The translations under genes and the position numbers were made by a program. This document shows positions 41,878 to 50,807 of a stretch of 64,000 bases of DNA, piece after piece. Position 1 is the stretch's first letter. Each line of letters starts with the position of its first letter. Source of the stretch: Brachybacterium vulturis (lineage in GTDB: Bacteria > Actinomycetota > Actinomycetes > Actinomycetales > Dermabacteraceae); the NCBI RefSeq assembly GCF_002407185.1, contig NZ_CP023563.1:248001-312000 (forward strand), written 5' to 3'. The notes beneath the pieces were generated by a model. That model ran no database searches and was not told the DNA's origin. It saw only the letters and a program-made list of their open reading frames with translations.

Positions 41878-43194
41878 ATGAACATTTCGTGCGAATTGCG
41901 GAATGCCACCACTCCCGCGTTCCTTCCTGTAGGGATTTTTCTGTTCTTTACGCTCAAGCCGTTCTACTTCTGGGATAGTGGGCTCCCTCAGGTCTCTGAT
42001 ATCATCCTGATGGCCACCATCATGCAAACATTCGTCTCAGCACTCCATGACCGCAGGCACCTGCTCCCAGACGCAGACGTCTCTCGACTGGCAATTCTTT
42101 TAGCATACTACGCGACAGTTATAAACCTGATTGCGATGCTGCTAACAAATGGCGATACCGGATTCCTGTTCAGCAGCGCCTACCTGACATACAACGTCGT
42201 CGCACTGGTCTGGATCTTGCTGGCCCTCAGGCAGTATGCAACGACCGTCACGTACTCCATGGTCGCCGGCATCCTCGCTGGCCTCGCCATCCAAGTAGTC
42301 ATAATCCTTGCCGCAGGCGGGTTAAGCGGGGCTCGCGCGACAGGAAGCTTCAACAACCCCAATCAGCTGGGGTACTACGCGCTCCTCTGCGCCGCGCTCC
42401 TGCTTGCGGCCCCCCGAATTGCAGCCGTATCGAATTTCGCGATCGGAGTGGGCCTCGTTCTTAGCGCATTGACCGTAGTGGCCTCTCTCTCCAAGGCTGC
42501 CATCCTGGCCACCTGCATCCTGCTGCTCGGACTCGCTGTCGCTGGCCCCGCCGGATCCGGACGGCCGCACAACCGCCTACGCACCGGCACCTTGCTGTTC
42601 GGCGCGTGTGCCATCGCCGTCGGCCCTCGCCTGGCCTGGCTCAAGAATCACCCGCTCGTACAAACTGTCACCGACCGATTTAATGCGTCCGAGGACGACG
42701 GCTCCCTTGGGTCTCGTGGCTACAGCAGAATCTTGCTGCACCCAGAACATTGGATTTTTGGAGCTGGCGAAGGCGGATTCGACAGATTCGGCTCGGAGAT
42801 TGAGATCCATTCGACGCTCGGCAATCTGATGATGTCGTACGGCGCGATCGGCATCCTGCTGTTCTTGGGGATCCTGGCGTTCACGGTGAAGAGAAGCGGT
42901 CTTGCCGGGATGTACATCACGGCGAGCATGCTGGCTTACGGCATGACGCACAACGGCGTCCGCAACACGTTCCTATGGATCCTCGTCGGCTTCCTGGCGT
43001 CGGGTCTACTGTCCTCTGCCAGCGACCGCCAGCACCACCATGACCCGGCTTCCGACCACGCCGATCCCCACAGACCGCAACCGTCCCCAGCTCCCCCTCT
43101 TCGCGCCGTGCGCGGAACTCCCCAAGCCGGGGGCGAGCAAGGGGTGCGACGTGGTACCCACGTGCGACCGCACCATTCAGGCGGCCCGCGATGA
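41878..43194 (+). CDS. second Wzy/O-antigen-ligase-like polymerase
   Basis: 438 residues with about 10-11 hydrophobic segments. GSFNNPNQLGYYALLCAAL and the later RILLHPEHWIFGAGEGGFDRF plus EIHSTLGNLMMSYGAIGILL are the two external-loop motifs of O-antigen ligase/polymerase proteins. It differs strongly from the 36-kb protein. The last 55 residues are His/Pro/Arg-rich, hydrophilic and unusual. ATG 41878 follows AGGAAGGATATCGA. The stop overlaps the flippase start by 4 nt. This gene and the next are clearly less GC-rich than the housekeeping genes. Confidence 0.85.
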   Translation: MNISCELRNATTPAFLPVGIFLFFTLKPFYFWDSGLPQVSDIILMATIMQTFVSALHDRRHLLPDADVSRLAILLAYYATVINLIAMLLTNGDTGFLFSSAYLTYNVVALVWILLALRQYATTVTYSMVAGILAGLAIQVVIILAAGGLSGARATGSFNNPNQLGYYALLCAALLLAAPRIAAVSNFAIGVGLVLSALTVVASLSKAAILATCILLLGLAVAGPAGSGRPHNRLRTGTLLFGACAIAVGPRLAWLKNHPLVQTVTDRFNASEDDGSLGSRGYSRILLHPEHWIFGAGEGGFDRFGSEIEIHSTLGNLMMSYGAIGILLFLGILAFTVKRSGLAGMYITASMLAYGMTHNGVRNTFLWILVGFLASGLLSSASDRQHHHDPASDHADPHRPQPSPAPPLRAVRGTPQAGGEQGVRRGTHVRPHHSGGPR

Positions 43195-44522
43195 ACACGA
43201 TCAATTCCTCCCTAGAACCTTCACCTGGTGCGACGCCAATGATCGACGATGCGCAAGACTCGACGCCCTCCCGTTCCACGGAGGGCGGACGAAGTCGCAG
43301 TGCGCCGAAGTGGAAGAAGAGGTTCCGGCAGCCTGCGCTTCTAGCCGGTCTGATCTCACGGGCACTCAGCCAGTGGGTACTGATGTGGGCTTTTGCGCGC
43401 CTTGCGGGTCCAGCGGGCGCCGGAGAGTTTGCCAGCCTGCTTGCCGTCACCGGGCCGGTCTTCATCCTGGCCCAATTCGGAATGCGCAGCCTGTACATCA
43501 CGGCACATCGACGGATAGCCTTCGGCCCCTACATCACGCTTCGCGCGATCAGTTCACTGGCCGCCACAGCCATAGCCTTGCTTCTGATAGCGATCATCCT
43601 CCCGGATGTCGAGCAAGGACTTGTCTGGGCAATTTTGACGATCCGAGTCCTCGAGCTCGTGATCGACATCGAGATGGCGAGCCTCCAGGCGCGCAACGCA
43701 ATGTACGTCATCGCCGCAGGAATGATCCTGAAGGGACTCGGAATCGTCGCTGCAGTGATGATTTCCGTTCTTCTGGACATAACTCCAGCGCACATGGCAT
43801 GGATCGTTGCAGCGACATCGCTTGCGGTGTGCATCGGTCTGGCGCCTGCAACCTTCCGCGAGGAGCTTCGAAAAGGGCTTGGAGGGTCCAAGGGGGACTA
43901 CGGTTACATAGTACGCAAGGCTTGGCCTCTAGGTTTCGCACAATCGCTGATCTCTCTCTCGACATACCTACCTATTCTATTTTTGACCGTGTTCGGATCT
44001 AGCGAGACTGTCGGCCGGTTTGCGGTCATCTACTATTTTATAACGGCAATGAATCTCCTGTACAACTCTGTGGCGCAGGTGGCAGTCACTGATTACGCCG
44101 ACATATACCGCCGCAAAGGAATATTGGGACTGAGCGCCACATTTAAACGCGCTTTAGCCATCATGTGCAGCGTCGGGATGACCGGCTGCCTTGGGATCAT
44201 TTTCATTGGCCCCCTATTCATTCGCCTTCTCTACGGCGAAGCCTTCCGTGTGAGCAGTTTGGAAATGTTGCCTATCGGGGTCACGATCCTCCTCCTCGCC
44301 GCGATCACGTCCGTAAGCCCGCTGCTGATGGCATTGAATAAGTACGGTGCTGAGCTCGGCATTGCCGTCGTGGCGCTGTTGGCCGCCGTCGCAATCTGCG
44401 CGATCCTGCTTTCCTCACCGACAGTCGCCGCCGCAGGATTGATTCTGGCCGTACTGACCACGGCGCGACTTCTCGCATCGCTCGCCGTCGTCGGCAGAGT
44501 TCGAGAACTACGAGGGCGGTGA
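43191..44522 (+). CDS. polysaccharide flippase (Wzx, MOP superfamily)
   Basis: 443 residues: a hydrophilic N-terminal tail of about 45 residues, then about 12 membrane segments. GLISRALSQWVLMWAFARLA starts the first helix pair and LFIRLLYGEAFRVSSLEMLP is the typical loop of PST-family exporters. It would flip undecaprenyl-linked repeat units for the Wzy protein encoded just upstream. ATG 43191 overlaps the polymerase stop (ATGA). Confidence 0.85.
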   Translation: MNTINSSLEPSPGATPMIDDAQDSTPSRSTEGGRSRSAPKWKKRFRQPALLAGLISRALSQWVLMWAFARLAGPAGAGEFASLLAVTGPVFILAQFGMRSLYITAHRRIAFGPYITLRAISSLAATAIALLLIAIILPDVEQGLVWAILTIRVLELVIDIEMASLQARNAMYVIAAGMILKGLGIVAAVMISVLLDITPAHMAWIVAATSLAVCIGLAPATFREELRKGLGGSKGDYGYIVRKAWPLGFAQSLISLSTYLPILFLTVFGSSETVGRFAVIYYFITAMNLLYNSVAQVAVTDYADIYRRKGILGLSATFKRALAIMCSVGMTGCLGIIFIGPLFIRLLYGEAFRVSSLEMLPIGVTILLLAAITSVSPLLMALNKYGAELGIAVVALLAAVAICAILLSSPTVAAAGLILAVLTTARLLASLAVVGRVRELRGR

Positions 44523-45324
44523 GCCTCGGCGGGTGGCACTACGCCACTCCGGTCCCGTGGCGGGGCGGACGATGCCGGCGTCTCCGAGGTCGATCAGCAA
44601 CGGGTTCTGAGCTGACCCGACCCCGCCGGAATCACGCTGTTCGACAACCCGCTCCCGCCGGACGAGACCTAGCTCCGCGAGCTGTTCACCCAGCTGCCAC
44701 CTCCTGGCTTCAGCAGGTTGCGGGGGATACGGCTGATGAGGCTACGGTAGCCAAGGTCGGAGGGAGCGGAGGGTGAGTCGATCCAGTCGACGCGAAACAC
44801 CCAGTCCGGCTTGGGGCCCTCCGCCGAAGCGCAGTGCATGGGCTCGACGTGGGAGGAGAAGATCCCTGCGTCGTCGGCATGTCGGCCGCGCGATCACTGA
44901 GATGCGCGTCACCGGCGACGAAGATGTCCGCGGTTGCGGCACTCCAGACGGATGCTCGTTCCTGAGTGGGAACAGCTGTGCGAGAAAGCGACTCCCCCGT
45001 AGATCGAGCCAGGAAGCCGTCGTGTCGACGCCTCCGCCTGTACCACGCGGTCCGGTGAGCACTTGATGCCGTGCAGCGAGGTGCTCACACGCCCGTGACA
45101 CCCATGCGCCGCGTGCGGGATGCCCGGATCCGCGACCAAGTCGTGCCGAGGAACACTAGCACTGCCTGCGGACGATCCGTAGGCAACTATCCATGTGCAG
45201 CTCGTCCGAGGGCGGAGTGCGTTCAAGCGTGCGCCTGCTCTCCACCGATGTGTCCGTCATCCCTTTTCCCCTGTTTTGGCGGCAGGGTTCGTCGTTCATC
45301 ACCGTCCGGCGACCGGAACGAGAG
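44523..45324 (-). pseudogene. 802-nt gap with decayed coding sequence of unknown identity
   Basis: No intact gene. On the minus strand protein-like runs appear in shifting frames, for example DAGIFSSHVEPMHCASAEG followed by PKPDWVFRVDWIDSP (about 44870-44775), and upstream ERASVWSAATADIFVAGDAH, separated by stops and frame changes. I read this as an old, frameshifted gene of a family I do not recognise. It separates two halves of the polysaccharide island with opposite orientation. The alternative is non-coding DNA with chance frames. Confidence 0.35.
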
Positions 45325-46509
45325 TCACCTGTGATCACCGATCGGTGCCGCTGTTAGCGGCCGGTCGAGTCTGCTGACCCGGGAGGAGGTTACGTTTCCA
45401 GACATGATCTGGTGCACCCCTTCCCAGATGTCCTCTGGCACGAAGTCGCGGAATGCACGGGCTTCGGCGGCCCTACCCATGGTCTCCATCCGATCTGGAT
45501 CGCCCGCCAGATCATCGAGGATGGCGACCAGGGCGCCCACATCACCGAACGGGAAGAGCAGTCCGGTCTCTCCGTCGACGATAGAGTCCACAGCACCTGT
45601 AGCTCTCGTCGTAATCGCCGGGGTCCGCGCGGACGCCGCCTCCAGGACGACGTTCGGGAATCCCTCGCGACGCGTCGGCAGGACGAGGACATCCATGGCA
45701 GACAGAAGACTCCACACGGCGTCCATGGAGTCGAGACGAGTCACGGACGAAGCTCCATCCAGCCGCGCCGCGATGCCTTCATCCTCGACCGATCCGACGA
45801 CGAGGAAGTGCCACCGGGGGTCGAGCGTCGGATCCACCGCGGCTTCGGCTATGGTGTCGGCCCCCTTGTCGGAGGTGACTCGCCCGATGAAGCCCGCTAC
45901 AAAGGCCTCCGGGGCCACGCCGAGCTGCCGACGGATCGCTACCCCATCGCTCTCCTGCGCCCGTCGTGCGATCGAGGCAGCGTCGACTCCGTTGCTGCTT
46001 CCGGCACCGATGAGCCACGCCCGTGAGCGGCGACCGAGCCCCCTGGCGAAGGTGGCCTCGGCGAGGGATCTGCTGACAAAGACGATGTCTGTGGCTGCCC
46101 GCATGGTCAGCCACTCGACGACCCACAGCACCAGCGCGCCGAGTCCCTCTGCGCCCTCCAGCCGAAGACCCCGGACAACGTACACGCGTCGGGGAACCCG
46201 CATGATCCAGGAGGCGACCATCCCCAGCAGCCCTGCCTTCGGGGTACTGGCGTTCACCACGTCGGGAGCCTCGATTCGCAGGGTGCGAACCCATCGGGCC
46301 AAGGCCGTGAGATCGCGGAGGGGCGACATGTTCCGCCGCATCGGGATCTCTCGCAGCGTCACCTGCTCCCTATGGGCCGCCTTCTTCGCCCGCTCATCGC
46401 GATTTGTCACGAGCACGATCTCCCAGCCCCTCGCCCTGAGCCATGCCAACTGGCCGCGCAGCAGACTGTTGGCACTCCCGCCGACCGTGATTCCGTACAG
46501 TGCTTTCAC
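45325..46509 (-). CDS. family 4 (GT-B) glycosyltransferase
   Basis: About 394 residues. GSANSLLRGQLAWLRARGWE near the start is the GT-B acceptor-side loop. FVAGFIGRVTSDKGADTIAE marks the donor domain, and LPTRREGFPNVVLEAASART is the EX7E motif of GT4. It adds a sugar to the lipid-linked repeat unit. GTG 46509 is chosen because GGAGG lies 7 nt upstream; ATG 46527 overlaps the preceding stop and is an alternative. It is third in an operon after the sugar-transferase and ATP-grasp genes. Confidence 0.9.
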   Translation of the reverse strand: MKALYGITVGGSANSLLRGQLAWLRARGWEIVLVTNRDERAKKAAHREQVTLREIPMRRNMSPLRDLTALARWVRTLRIEAPDVVNASTPKAGLLGMVASWIMRVPRRVYVVRGLRLEGAEGLGALVLWVVEWLTMRAATDIVFVSRSLAEATFARGLGRRSRAWLIGAGSSNGVDAASIARRAQESDGVAIRRQLGVAPEAFVAGFIGRVTSDKGADTIAEAAVDPTLDPRWHFLVVGSVEDEGIAARLDGASSVTRLDSMDAVWSLLSAMDVLVLPTRREGFPNVVLEAASARTPAITTRATGAVDSIVDGETGLLFPFGDVGALVAILDDLAGDPDRMETMGRAAEARAFRDFVPEDIWEGVHQIMSGNVTSSRVSRLDRPLTAAPIGDHR

Positions 46510-46523
46510 TCTCGAACCTCCAC

Positions 46524-47603
46524 TCATCTTCTGTGCTTGACGGGAAGACCGTCCGGCAGGTTCCTCTCGGAACCGACGGTGACGCGAACACTCTCGTACT
46601 TCGCCGACAGGACCCCGAGCCCGTAATCGCGCCATGCCTCCCCCGCCTCCAAGCCGAATGCACGGGCCAGGTAGAACAGGGGGACATCGGCGCCGGCAAG
46701 GTGCACGAACGGGTAGCCGCCGCCGAAGCGCGGGTTGATGTCGATGACCGAGGCCTCGCCGGCGGCGTCGAGGAACATGTCGACGTCGATGAGGCCCGTG
46801 AGCCCCGCCGCCCGTGCGATGAGCGCGGCATTGCGGTGGAATGGCCCGGGGTCGACGGTCACGGCCTTGTCGGTCTCCCCGGCGCGCATCCGCAGCTTGC
46901 TGCGGGCGAGGACGGCACTGAGTTCGCCCGGTGTGTGCAGGTCGCCCACGATGTCAACACCGTGCTCCACTCCGGTCAGTCGCGGCTGGACCACGACGTC
47001 GTCCGCGGTCGGCGCACGGCCCCTCGCGACGGGAGCGGTGCGGACGGCATCGTCCACAGCGCCCCTCACGGCATGGGTTGGGACCAGGGCCAGCCCCGAA
47101 GACCCGCTGCCGAAACGGTGCTTCACGACGACCTCGTCGACGCGTCGGGCGAGATCTGCGATGCCGTCCCGGTTCCCCCCAAGGAGGGTGAGCGGGGTCG
47201 GGACCCCGATCTTGTCCAGCAGCCTCGCCATCTGCAGCTTGTCGGCACAACCGCGCTGCCACTCCGGGGACACCCCGGGCACGAGCACCCCGCGGCCGCG
47301 GAGCTGCTGCGCGAGATCGGTGTGCACGTGGAGGTGCATGAGCTCGTAATCGTTCACGGAGACGTACAGCAACGGTCGCAGCTCCTCGACAACGTCGAGG
47401 AGCGCGGGGCCGTAGGCAGGATCGGTGTACCTCGGCAGATAACGTGCGATGTCCCCGTAGGACGCCGCAGAGCTGGTCGGATCATTCTCGGTGACGACCA
47501 CCCGCCCGTCGAGACCAAGTGCGGTGAACGCCTCGCGGAACCAGTCGACGAGGTACAGACGCCGGCCGGCCGAACCGATCACGACAGTGGCATGCTCAGG
47601 CAT
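46524..47603 (-). CDS. ATP-grasp ligase of the polysaccharide cluster
   Basis: 359 residues with a carbamoyl-phosphate-synthase-like ATP-grasp fold. An N-terminal Rossmann-like part begins TVVIGSAGRRLYLVDWF. The central lysine region is VDEVVVKHRFGSGSSGL, and the metal-binding acidic region is GLIDVDMFLDAAGEASVIDINPRFGGGYP. Such enzymes form amide bonds via acyl phosphates; here an amino acid or similar group might be attached to an amino sugar. ATG 47603 follows AGGAGGGGGG. It overlaps the end of the sugar-transferase gene by 8 nt. Confidence 0.88.
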   Translation of the reverse strand: MPEHATVVIGSAGRRLYLVDWFREAFTALGLDGRVVVTENDPTSSAASYGDIARYLPRYTDPAYGPALLDVVEELRPLLYVSVNDYELMHLHVHTDLAQQLRGRGVLVPGVSPEWQRGCADKLQMARLLDKIGVPTPLTLLGGNRDGIADLARRVDEVVVKHRFGSGSSGLALVPTHAVRGAVDDAVRTAPVARGRAPTADDVVVQPRLTGVEHGVDIVGDLHTPGELSAVLARSKLRMRAGETDKAVTVDPGPFHRNAALIARAAGLTGLIDVDMFLDAAGEASVIDINPRFGGGYPFVHLAGADVPLFYLARAFGLEAGEAWRDYGLGVLSAKYESVRVTVGSERNLPDGLPVKHRR

Positions 47604-48591
47604 CCCCCCTCCTTTCCATGGAGTACGTTCGGACTGTTGAGGGATCGTCCGCCACGACCGTGCCCAAGGCCACGGAACTCGACAGGCAGACGGAGTGGAC
47701 TGAGCCGTCCGGTGGCATCGCCAACCGGAGCTCCCCGAGCCCGAGCTCGCGACCGATCCCCGCGAGCATCTCGACGGTGCGGTGGTGGAGCAGCTCCTGG
47801 TCCTCCGCCTCCGGATCGACGGTGATCTCAGCGTCGGCGGCACCGCCCTCGGCATGGTCGATCTCGCACCGAGCCAAGACCGACCCGGTGCTGCGGTTCA
47901 GTACGTCCCAGTGGCGGCCGTCCGAGTGCTCGTCGCCCGGTCGGATCTCGTACGCTCCGAGGCGCCGCGGTCCGAAGAAGTCGCTACAGGTGGCTTGGCC
48001 ATCTTCCACGATGCCTTCCCGACGGAAAACCTTCGGGATCGTGCCGAGCAGGATCATCAGGTCCACCATCGCGCTGCGGGTCTCGACGTACTCCAGATCC
48101 AGATCGAAGCGGTCATCCCACGACAACGAATTCCGTCCCGAGATCTGCGCGAGCCCTGTCAGCCCCGGCCGCACCTCGTGCCGCCGCGCTTGCTCGAGCG
48201 AGTACCGATCGAGGTACCGGGTCCGCAATGGGCGCGGACCGACCAGGCTCATCTCACCGCGGAGCACGTTGAACAGGCTCGGCAGCTCATCGAGGCTGGT
48301 GGCGCGCAGCCGGTCGCCAAAGGGCGTCGTGCGATCGGCGTCCGTCACCAGCCCGTTCGCCGGATCCGCATCAAGCATCGTGCGGAACTTCAGGATCTCG
48401 AAAATCTGACCGTCTGCGCCGGGACGATCCTGACGGAAGAGCACGTTCCGCCCGAGCTTCACCCTCACCAGGAGCGCGGTGCCCAGCATCACCGGCGAAA
48501 GTACTAAGAGCGCTCCTCCTGCGGCCAGCGCGTCCGCGATCCGCTTGACCTGGGCATACGAGGGCGTGGACAGGGGCCACCGCAACGTCAT
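47596..48591 (-). CDS. initiating sugar transferase (PglC-like) with C-terminal GNAT-like domain
   Basis: 331 residues. Residues about 10-195 are a small phosphoglycosyl transferase: re-entrant helix with ALLVLSPVMLGTALLVRVKL, FRQDRPGADGQIFEILKFRTM, TSLDELPSLFNVLRGEMSLVG and RPGLTGLAQISGR. It loads a sugar phosphate onto undecaprenyl phosphate. Residues about 200-331 form a second domain whose pattern (WDVLNRSTGSVLARCEI, then DAEITVDPEAEDQELLHHR and a helix, then LGELRLAMP) resembles a GNAT fold, but the RxxGxG/A CoA loop is missing. ATG 48591 follows GAGGAGTGCA. It is first in a three-gene operon. Confidence 0.85.
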   Translation of the reverse strand: MTLRWPLSTPSYAQVKRIADALAAGGALLVLSPVMLGTALLVRVKLGRNVLFRQDRPGADGQIFEILKFRTMLDADPANGLVTDADRTTPFGDRLRATSLDELPSLFNVLRGEMSLVGPRPLRTRYLDRYSLEQARRHEVRPGLTGLAQISGRNSLSWDDRFDLDLEYVETRSAMVDLMILLGTIPKVFRREGIVEDGQATCSDFFGPRRLGAYEIRPGDEHSDGRHWDVLNRSTGSVLARCEIDHAEGGAADAEITVDPEAEDQELLHHRTVEMLAGIGRELGLGELRLAMPPDGSVHSVCLSSSVALGTVVADDPSTVRTYSMERRGDA

Positions 48592-48724
48592 TGCACTCCT
48601 CTTCCTCAGCCTACCCACGGGCAGGGCCCGGGACCACCAAAGCTCGAAAATTCGGGCATATCGGTCTATCTAGGTATATCCTACAAGCAGATCAGCTGAA
48701 CCACTACCGGACAGGTATGCCACC
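48592..48724. promoter_or_regulatory. divergent promoter region of sugar-transferase and CapK-1 genes
   Basis: 133 nt, AT-rich near its right half. TAGGTATATCCTA (about 48670-48682) is an imperfect palindrome containing TATA-like -10 material usable in both directions. No TGTCC repeat box is seen here. Confidence 0.35.
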
Positions 48725-50038
48725 ATGTTCTCCTCTGCACGCAGCATTGCGGCACGCATGATGCCGAACGGGTCCTCCCCGCGCGTCGCCGACGAGGTCC
48801 GACACACCCTTGAGACCCCTGTCGCCCGGAGCGATGAACACGACATCCAGCGCATTGTCCGACACGCCACGGCGGAGGTCCCCTTCTACCAAAAATTTGC
48901 CGGAGCCTCCTTCGATGACCTGCCGGTCGTGGCCAAGCCGATGATGGTGACCCAACCGCAGAAGTTCTTCGCGACCAACGTGCAGCCTGATCGCCTCGCC
49001 TCGCGGCAATCCACCGGTACCTCCGGGATCACCTTTCGGTCTTACTTCGACGACGAGCGCATCGCCCGCCACAGGGCTGAGCTCGTCGGGGCCTACCAAT
49101 ACCTAGGCGCTGACCCCTTCGGAAATTTTCTGCACTGCCGCGCGTGGCATCTGATCTCCCGACGTGCGCGAGCGTCCTACGCACTGCGCGGGCAGAAGCT
49201 CTACGCCGCCGAGCAGGACGAGGAATCGGTCCGCGACGTTGCACAATGGCTGCGCCACCGGCGTGGGGTGGTGATCATCGGGATTTGCTCGTACATCGAG
49301 ATCCTTCTCGAACGCTTCGACGCCCTCGGCATCGTGCTCCCGCCCGGAACCGTCTCCGTCGTCCTCGGAGCAGGAGAACCCGCCACCGCGTATCTGGCCA
49401 GCATGGTGCGCCGACAGTTCGGCATTGACCTGCGAATGCGGTACTCGAACGCCGAGAACGGACTGTTCGGCTTCTCCTCGACGGTGTCTTCGACGTACAA
49501 ATTGGACACGAGCACCTTCCACGTCGAGATCCTCCGTCACGATTCCGACACCCCCGCCCCGGTCGGGGCAGTAGGGCGGATCGTCGTGACCGACCTCTAC
49601 AACCGTGCCATGCCGTTCCTGCGCTACGACACCGGTGACCTCGGGAGATTCTCTGTCGACGTTTCAGGTCACGTGATGCCCAATGTCCTGGCAGAGTTGG
49701 GCGGGCGCGGTGGGGATTTTCCGATCGCCGGCACTCGCGACGCACCGCGCCGCGCCACCCACTTCAAGATTCTCAAACTGCTCGAGCAGATCCAGTCGGT
49801 CCGGCAGTTCCAGTTGCGCCAGCACGATGTTGGGAGGTTCACCTGGATCCTCAATGCCGAGCGTTCGCCCGGGCTCGACGCCGAGCTGCGCCGGATCCTC
49901 GACGACGAGCTCGGCGACATAATCAGCTGCGAGTTCGTGTATGCCGACGGCGCACTGCATGTAGGGGCAGGGAAGCGTCAGACCTTCGTCAATGAGATCC
50001 CTGAGCCGGACGAGCTGTTCAGGGCCGCGCGCCCTTGA
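48725..50038 (+). CDS. CapK-type adenylate-forming enzyme (copy 1)
   Basis: A 437-residue member of the PaaK/CapK (coenzyme F390 synthetase-like) branch of adenylate-forming enzymes. The phosphate loop is STGTSGITF (96-104), the AE-type motif is MRYSNAENGLFGF (238-250), and RYDTGDLGRF spans 300-309. The C-terminal small domain (about 325-437) is present. The family activates carboxylic acids as AMP esters; in capsule clusters CapK proteins are common but their substrate is unknown. ATG 48725 follows GGACAGGTATGCCACC. It has a full-length paralogue at 50.8-52.1 kb in opposite orientation. Confidence 0.85.
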   Translation: MFSSARSIAARMMPNGSSPRVADEVRHTLETPVARSDEHDIQRIVRHATAEVPFYQKFAGASFDDLPVVAKPMMVTQPQKFFATNVQPDRLASRQSTGTSGITFRSYFDDERIARHRAELVGAYQYLGADPFGNFLHCRAWHLISRRARASYALRGQKLYAAEQDEESVRDVAQWLRHRRGVVIIGICSYIEILLERFDALGIVLPPGTVSVVLGAGEPATAYLASMVRRQFGIDLRMRYSNAENGLFGFSSTVSSTYKLDTSTFHVEILRHDSDTPAPVGAVGRIVVTDLYNRAMPFLRYDTGDLGRFSVDVSGHVMPNVLAELGGRGGDFPIAGTRDAPRRATHFKILKLLEQIQSVRQFQLRQHDVGRFTWILNAERSPGLDAELRRILDDELGDIISCEFVYADGALHVGAGKRQTFVNEIPEPDELFRAARP

Positions 50039-50807
50039 GCGCGACACAATGCGAAAGACGGTCGGAAGAGAATCCATGATCGCCCCGCGTGTCCGGCGCC
50101 TCTGCGCCTTGGTGATGCCCCATGGATTGCCCGAGTCCATCGACCTCGAGGCCCAGCAGCAGTCCCAAAGAGGCTCTTCGCGGTTCGTGGTGAATGACCC
50201 TGCTGTGGCGGGTATTCACCACGAACCGCGAAGAGCCGTCAAGCCCGGCCTCAGCAGCCGAGAATCCGCCGAGGAGTCCAAGCACTATGAGGACATCCAC
50301 TGCGGTACGTGAGCCTTTCCATGTAGACGACCTGCACACCGAAGGCGGGCTGGGGAAGTGGTCCACAGGAGCGCTCAAGCTCGAGGAGAGCACCCTTGCG
50401 TTCCCCGGCCCGCAGTGCCGATGCGCTTGCGAGGAGGAGTTGTGATCGAAGGCGAGGAAGAAATTGAATCTCGCAGTCACTGGCTCGTGAGCACCGCTTC
50501 CGATGCGGCGCCCCGGCATCACGCCCTGAATCTGCAAGCGATGATGTGCGGCATCGGCATGGCGTTGCAGACCCTCTGCCGAAGCAGACCATCAGCTGGA
50601 TGTCGTTGCCGCCGCCCAATGGGTCGAAATTGACATGATTGGAACGGATCTGCGCAAGGCCGCACACGCATTCTAGACTGGCACAAGGAGCGATGCGGCT
50701 GCTCGGCACTTGCCGAGATTTTCGCCGGGTGTTCCGCAATGACCCGCTCTCCTGGCGAGAGGCTGGGAATAGGCCTCGTCGTCCGCATCAATCGAATCAT
50801 CGATGTC
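50039..50807. other. 769-nt gap between the two convergent CapK genes
   Basis: No gene is supported; open frames on either strand have unlikely composition and no ribosome-binding sites. It contains the 66-bp ISL3-end-like hairpin (50172-50237). The rest is probably decayed sequence left by transposition. Confidence 0.4.
50172..50237. repeat. 66-bp hairpin resembling two joined ISL3 ends
   Basis: Perfect 24-bp inverted repeats at 50172-50195 and 50214-50237, with only 18 nt between. The outer ends read GGCTCTTCGCGGTTCG, and GGCTCTTC is a common beginning of ISL3-family terminal repeats. No 8-bp target duplication is visible outside it. It may be an internally deleted ISL3 copy; it could also stop transcription from both CapK genes. 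Confidence 0.6.

Noticed and set aside
45250..45264. Possible extra TGTCC repeat box (TGTCCGTCATCCCT)
   Set aside because: Only one good unit; the second is TCCCT, and it lies in decayed sequence without a downstream start nearby.
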